A stretch of DNA of 43,914 nt from Comamonadaceae bacterium (lineage in GTDB: Bacteria > Pseudomonadota > Gammaproteobacteria > Burkholderiales > Burkholderiaceae_C), in NCBI GenBank assembly GCA_947503685.1, contig CANNEW010000002.1, positions 1 through 43,914 on the forward strand, written 5' to 3'. The translations under genes were made by a program, and so were the position numbers. Within the stretch, counting starts at the first letter, position 1. The number at the start of each line of letters is the position of its first letter. The notes under the pieces were generated by a model that was given only the letters and a program-made list of their open reading frames with translations, ran no database searches and was not told the origin of the DNA. Below are positions 42,541-43,914 of the stretch, in pieces.

Positions 42541-43287
42541 TTAGCGCCGCAGGCAGACCACATCCCACACACCATGGCCGAGCTTGAGCCCCCGGTTTTC
42601 AAACTTGGTCAATGGCCGGTAGTCCGGCTTGGGTGCGTAGCCTTGCAAACTGGGGTGCACGCTGCGCGCCGAGTTGTGCAGCAGGGGCTGGGCTTCTAGT
42701 ACTTCCAAAATTTGTTCAGCATAGGGCTGCCAGTCGGTGGCGCAATGCAAATAGCCGCCGGGCTGCAGGCGTAGCGCTAATTTATCGACGAGTGGCGCTT
42801 GAATCAGGCGGCGTTTGTTGTGCTTGGTTTTGTGCCAAGGGTCTGGAAAGAAAATATGGATGCCGTCCAGACTGGCCAGTGGCAACATCTGGTCAATCAC
42901 TTGTACCGCGTCATGCGCGCAAATACGGATATTGCCCAGGCCGTTTTCCCCAATGCGCTTGAGCAAGGCGCCCACGCCGGCTTGGTGTACCTCGCAGCAT
43001 AAAAAATCGGTGCCAGGCAAGGTGGCGGCAATCTGGGCCGTAGCCTCGCCCATGCCAAAGCCGATTTCCAGCACCACGGGCCGGATGCTGCCCGGTGCCT
43101 GGCTGCTGCCAAATGCCTCGGGCCAAGAAACATGCGCGGGGCGGTAGGGCAACAAGAACTGCGGCCCCAGCGTCTCAACCGCTTTGGCCTGGCCGTGGGT
43201 TACTCGGCCTGTGCGCAAAACATAGCTTTTGACGGTACGCATAAACACCGGTGGGGCGTCAGGCTCGGGAGAATGATGGTTGTGCAT
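42541..43287 (-). CDS. trmB: tRNA (guanine-N7-)-methyltransferase TrmB
   Basis: This 248-residue enzyme methylates G46 of tRNAs. The SAM-binding block [17 protein letters not shown] and the family signature [20 protein letters not shown] are clear, with [16 protein letters not shown] at the end. The ATG at 43287 is preferred; a further ATG at 43311 is in frame. It is the middle gene of an apparent gluQ-trmB-rluA operon, 57 bases after gluQ. Confidence 0.95.
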   Translation of the reverse strand: MHNHHSPEPDAPPVFMRTVKSYVLRTGRVTHGQAKAVETLGPQFLLPYRPAHVSWPEAFGSSQAPGSIRPVVLEIGFGMGEATAQIAATLPGTDFLCCEVHQAGVGALLKRIGENGLGNIRICAHDAVQVIDQMLPLASLDGIHIFFPDPWHKTKHNKRRLIQAPLVDKLALRLQPGGYLHCATDWQPYAEQILEVLEAQPLLHNSARSVHPSLQGYAPKPDYRPLTKFENRGLKLGHGVWDVVCLRR

Positions 43288-43344
43288 GGTTGGGTGATGC
43301 GCGGGGCACACTGGGGGCCGCTTGCTGGCCTGAAGCGCGCAATT

Positions 43345-43914
43345 TTAGGTGGCCTGGACTTGGCGCTGGGGCCGCATCCAAGCGTACGCCCAAGCCGCCG
43401 TCCAAACAGCCAAAGCTTGGTCCACTTTGCCCGATTGCACGGGCAGGCCCAGGGTGGTGGCGGCCTGGTTCAAAGCGTGCAGCGGCTCGCTGGTGTCGAT
43501 GGCTTGCGCGCCGTTTTGCTTAGAAAGTTTTTCGCCGTTTGCGCCCAGCACCAATGGGGTATGCAGGTAGTGGGGTATGGGCTGTTGCAGGCATTGTTGC
43601 AGCCAGATTTGGCGGGCGGTGTTGTCCAAAAGATCCGCGCCGCGTACCACATGGCTAATGCCTTGGTCTGCGTCATCGACCACCACCGCCAGCTGGTAGG
43701 CAAAGCAGTCATCGGCGCGCAAGAGTACGAAGTCGCCCACTACAGCCCCCACATCTTGTTCTTGCGGGCCCCTTGCGCGGTCGTGCCAGCCTATGGCCGC
43801 GCCTGCGGTGCGCAAGCGCCAGGCCCGAGCGGCTTTGCCATGGAGGCCGGTGCGGCAGGTGCCGGGGTAGCGCAGTTCGGCGTGGCGCGGGCGCGGCACA
43901 TCGGCGGTGGTGGC
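43345..43914 (-). CDS. gluQ: Glutamyl-Q tRNA(Asp) synthetase GluQ (C-terminal part)
   Basis: The visible 189 codons give the C-terminal two-thirds of GluQ, a truncated GluRS paralogue. It charges glutamate onto the queuosine of tRNA-Asp rather than onto the tRNA end. [40 protein letters not shown] and the KMSKS-like [10 protein letters not shown] motif are present. The N-terminal HIGH region lies beyond the right edge of the window; the frame is open to the last base. Confidence 0.92.
   Translation of the reverse strand, partial: ATTADVPRPRHAELRYPGTCRTGLHGKAARAWRLRTAGAAIGWHDRARGPQEQDVGAVVGDFVLLRADDCFAYQLAVVVDDADQGISHVVRGADLLDNTARQIWLQQCLQQPIPHYLHTPLVLGANGEKLSKQNGAQAIDTSEPLHALNQAATTLGLPVQSGKVDQALAVWTAAWAYAWMRPQRQVQAT

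Overview
The window looks like a chromosomal segment of a betaproteobacterium, most likely Burkholderiales/Comamonadaceae. This is inferred from GC-rich coding sequence and from the style of the housekeeping genes (earP/uvrC/pgsA, ppiD, gluQ-trmB-rluA). No insertion sequence, integrase, phage block, rRNA or CRISPR array was seen.

Region 1 (1-6530) is housekeeping: earP (minus), then uvrC, pgsA, tRNA-Val(UAC), ppiD and tRNA-His(GUG) on plus. Each tRNA has its own intrinsic terminator.

Region 2 (6750-13433) is the most interesting part. An ECF sigma factor gene of SigF type (carrying an in-frame TAA at codon 49) and its membrane anti-sigma factor nrsF are read leftwards. They are followed by a decayed higBA toxin-antitoxin pair. 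Divergent from the sigma gene is a complete hvfA-hvfB-hvfC-hvfX operon for a copper-related, MNIO (DUF692)-modified peptide. A lipoprotein with an internal duplication and a thioredoxin-ccdA pair follow. The same promoter pattern, GTAACT-N16-CGAA or CGGA, occurs in front of the sigma gene, in front of hvfA and in front of the thioredoxin gene. This ties the three transcripts into one probable regulon.

Region 3 (13556-18472) encodes cell-envelope proteins: an overlapping minus-strand operon of a subtilisin-like protease, a small exported protein and an outer-membrane beta-barrel protein; divergently, a cysteine-rich lipoprotein, a SIMPL (DUF541) protein and a dual-specificity-type phosphatase.

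Region 4 (18491-29877) is a phosphonate catabolic locus. The minus strand carries phnG-H-I-J-K-L-M, then phnC-D-E1-E2 and an HD-domain oxygenase. The divergent plus strand carries a DUF1045 2H-phosphoesterase and phnN. Together these give uptake (CDE), activation and C-P cleavage (GHIJKLM) and conversion of ribose bisphosphate to PRPP (PhnN). phnF, phnO and a recognisable phnP are missing.

Region 5 (29917-37919) is accessory: an Ig-like repeat adhesin with an OmpA-family partner, a sulfatase, a degenerate SGNH-like protein, an HTTM-family membrane protein with a small partner, and a short PuuD-like membrane protein. Region 6 (38090-43914) returns to core functions: a LivK-type binding protein, DinG, an RluA-family pseudouridine synthase, TrmB and the C-terminal part of GluQ, which runs off the right edge.
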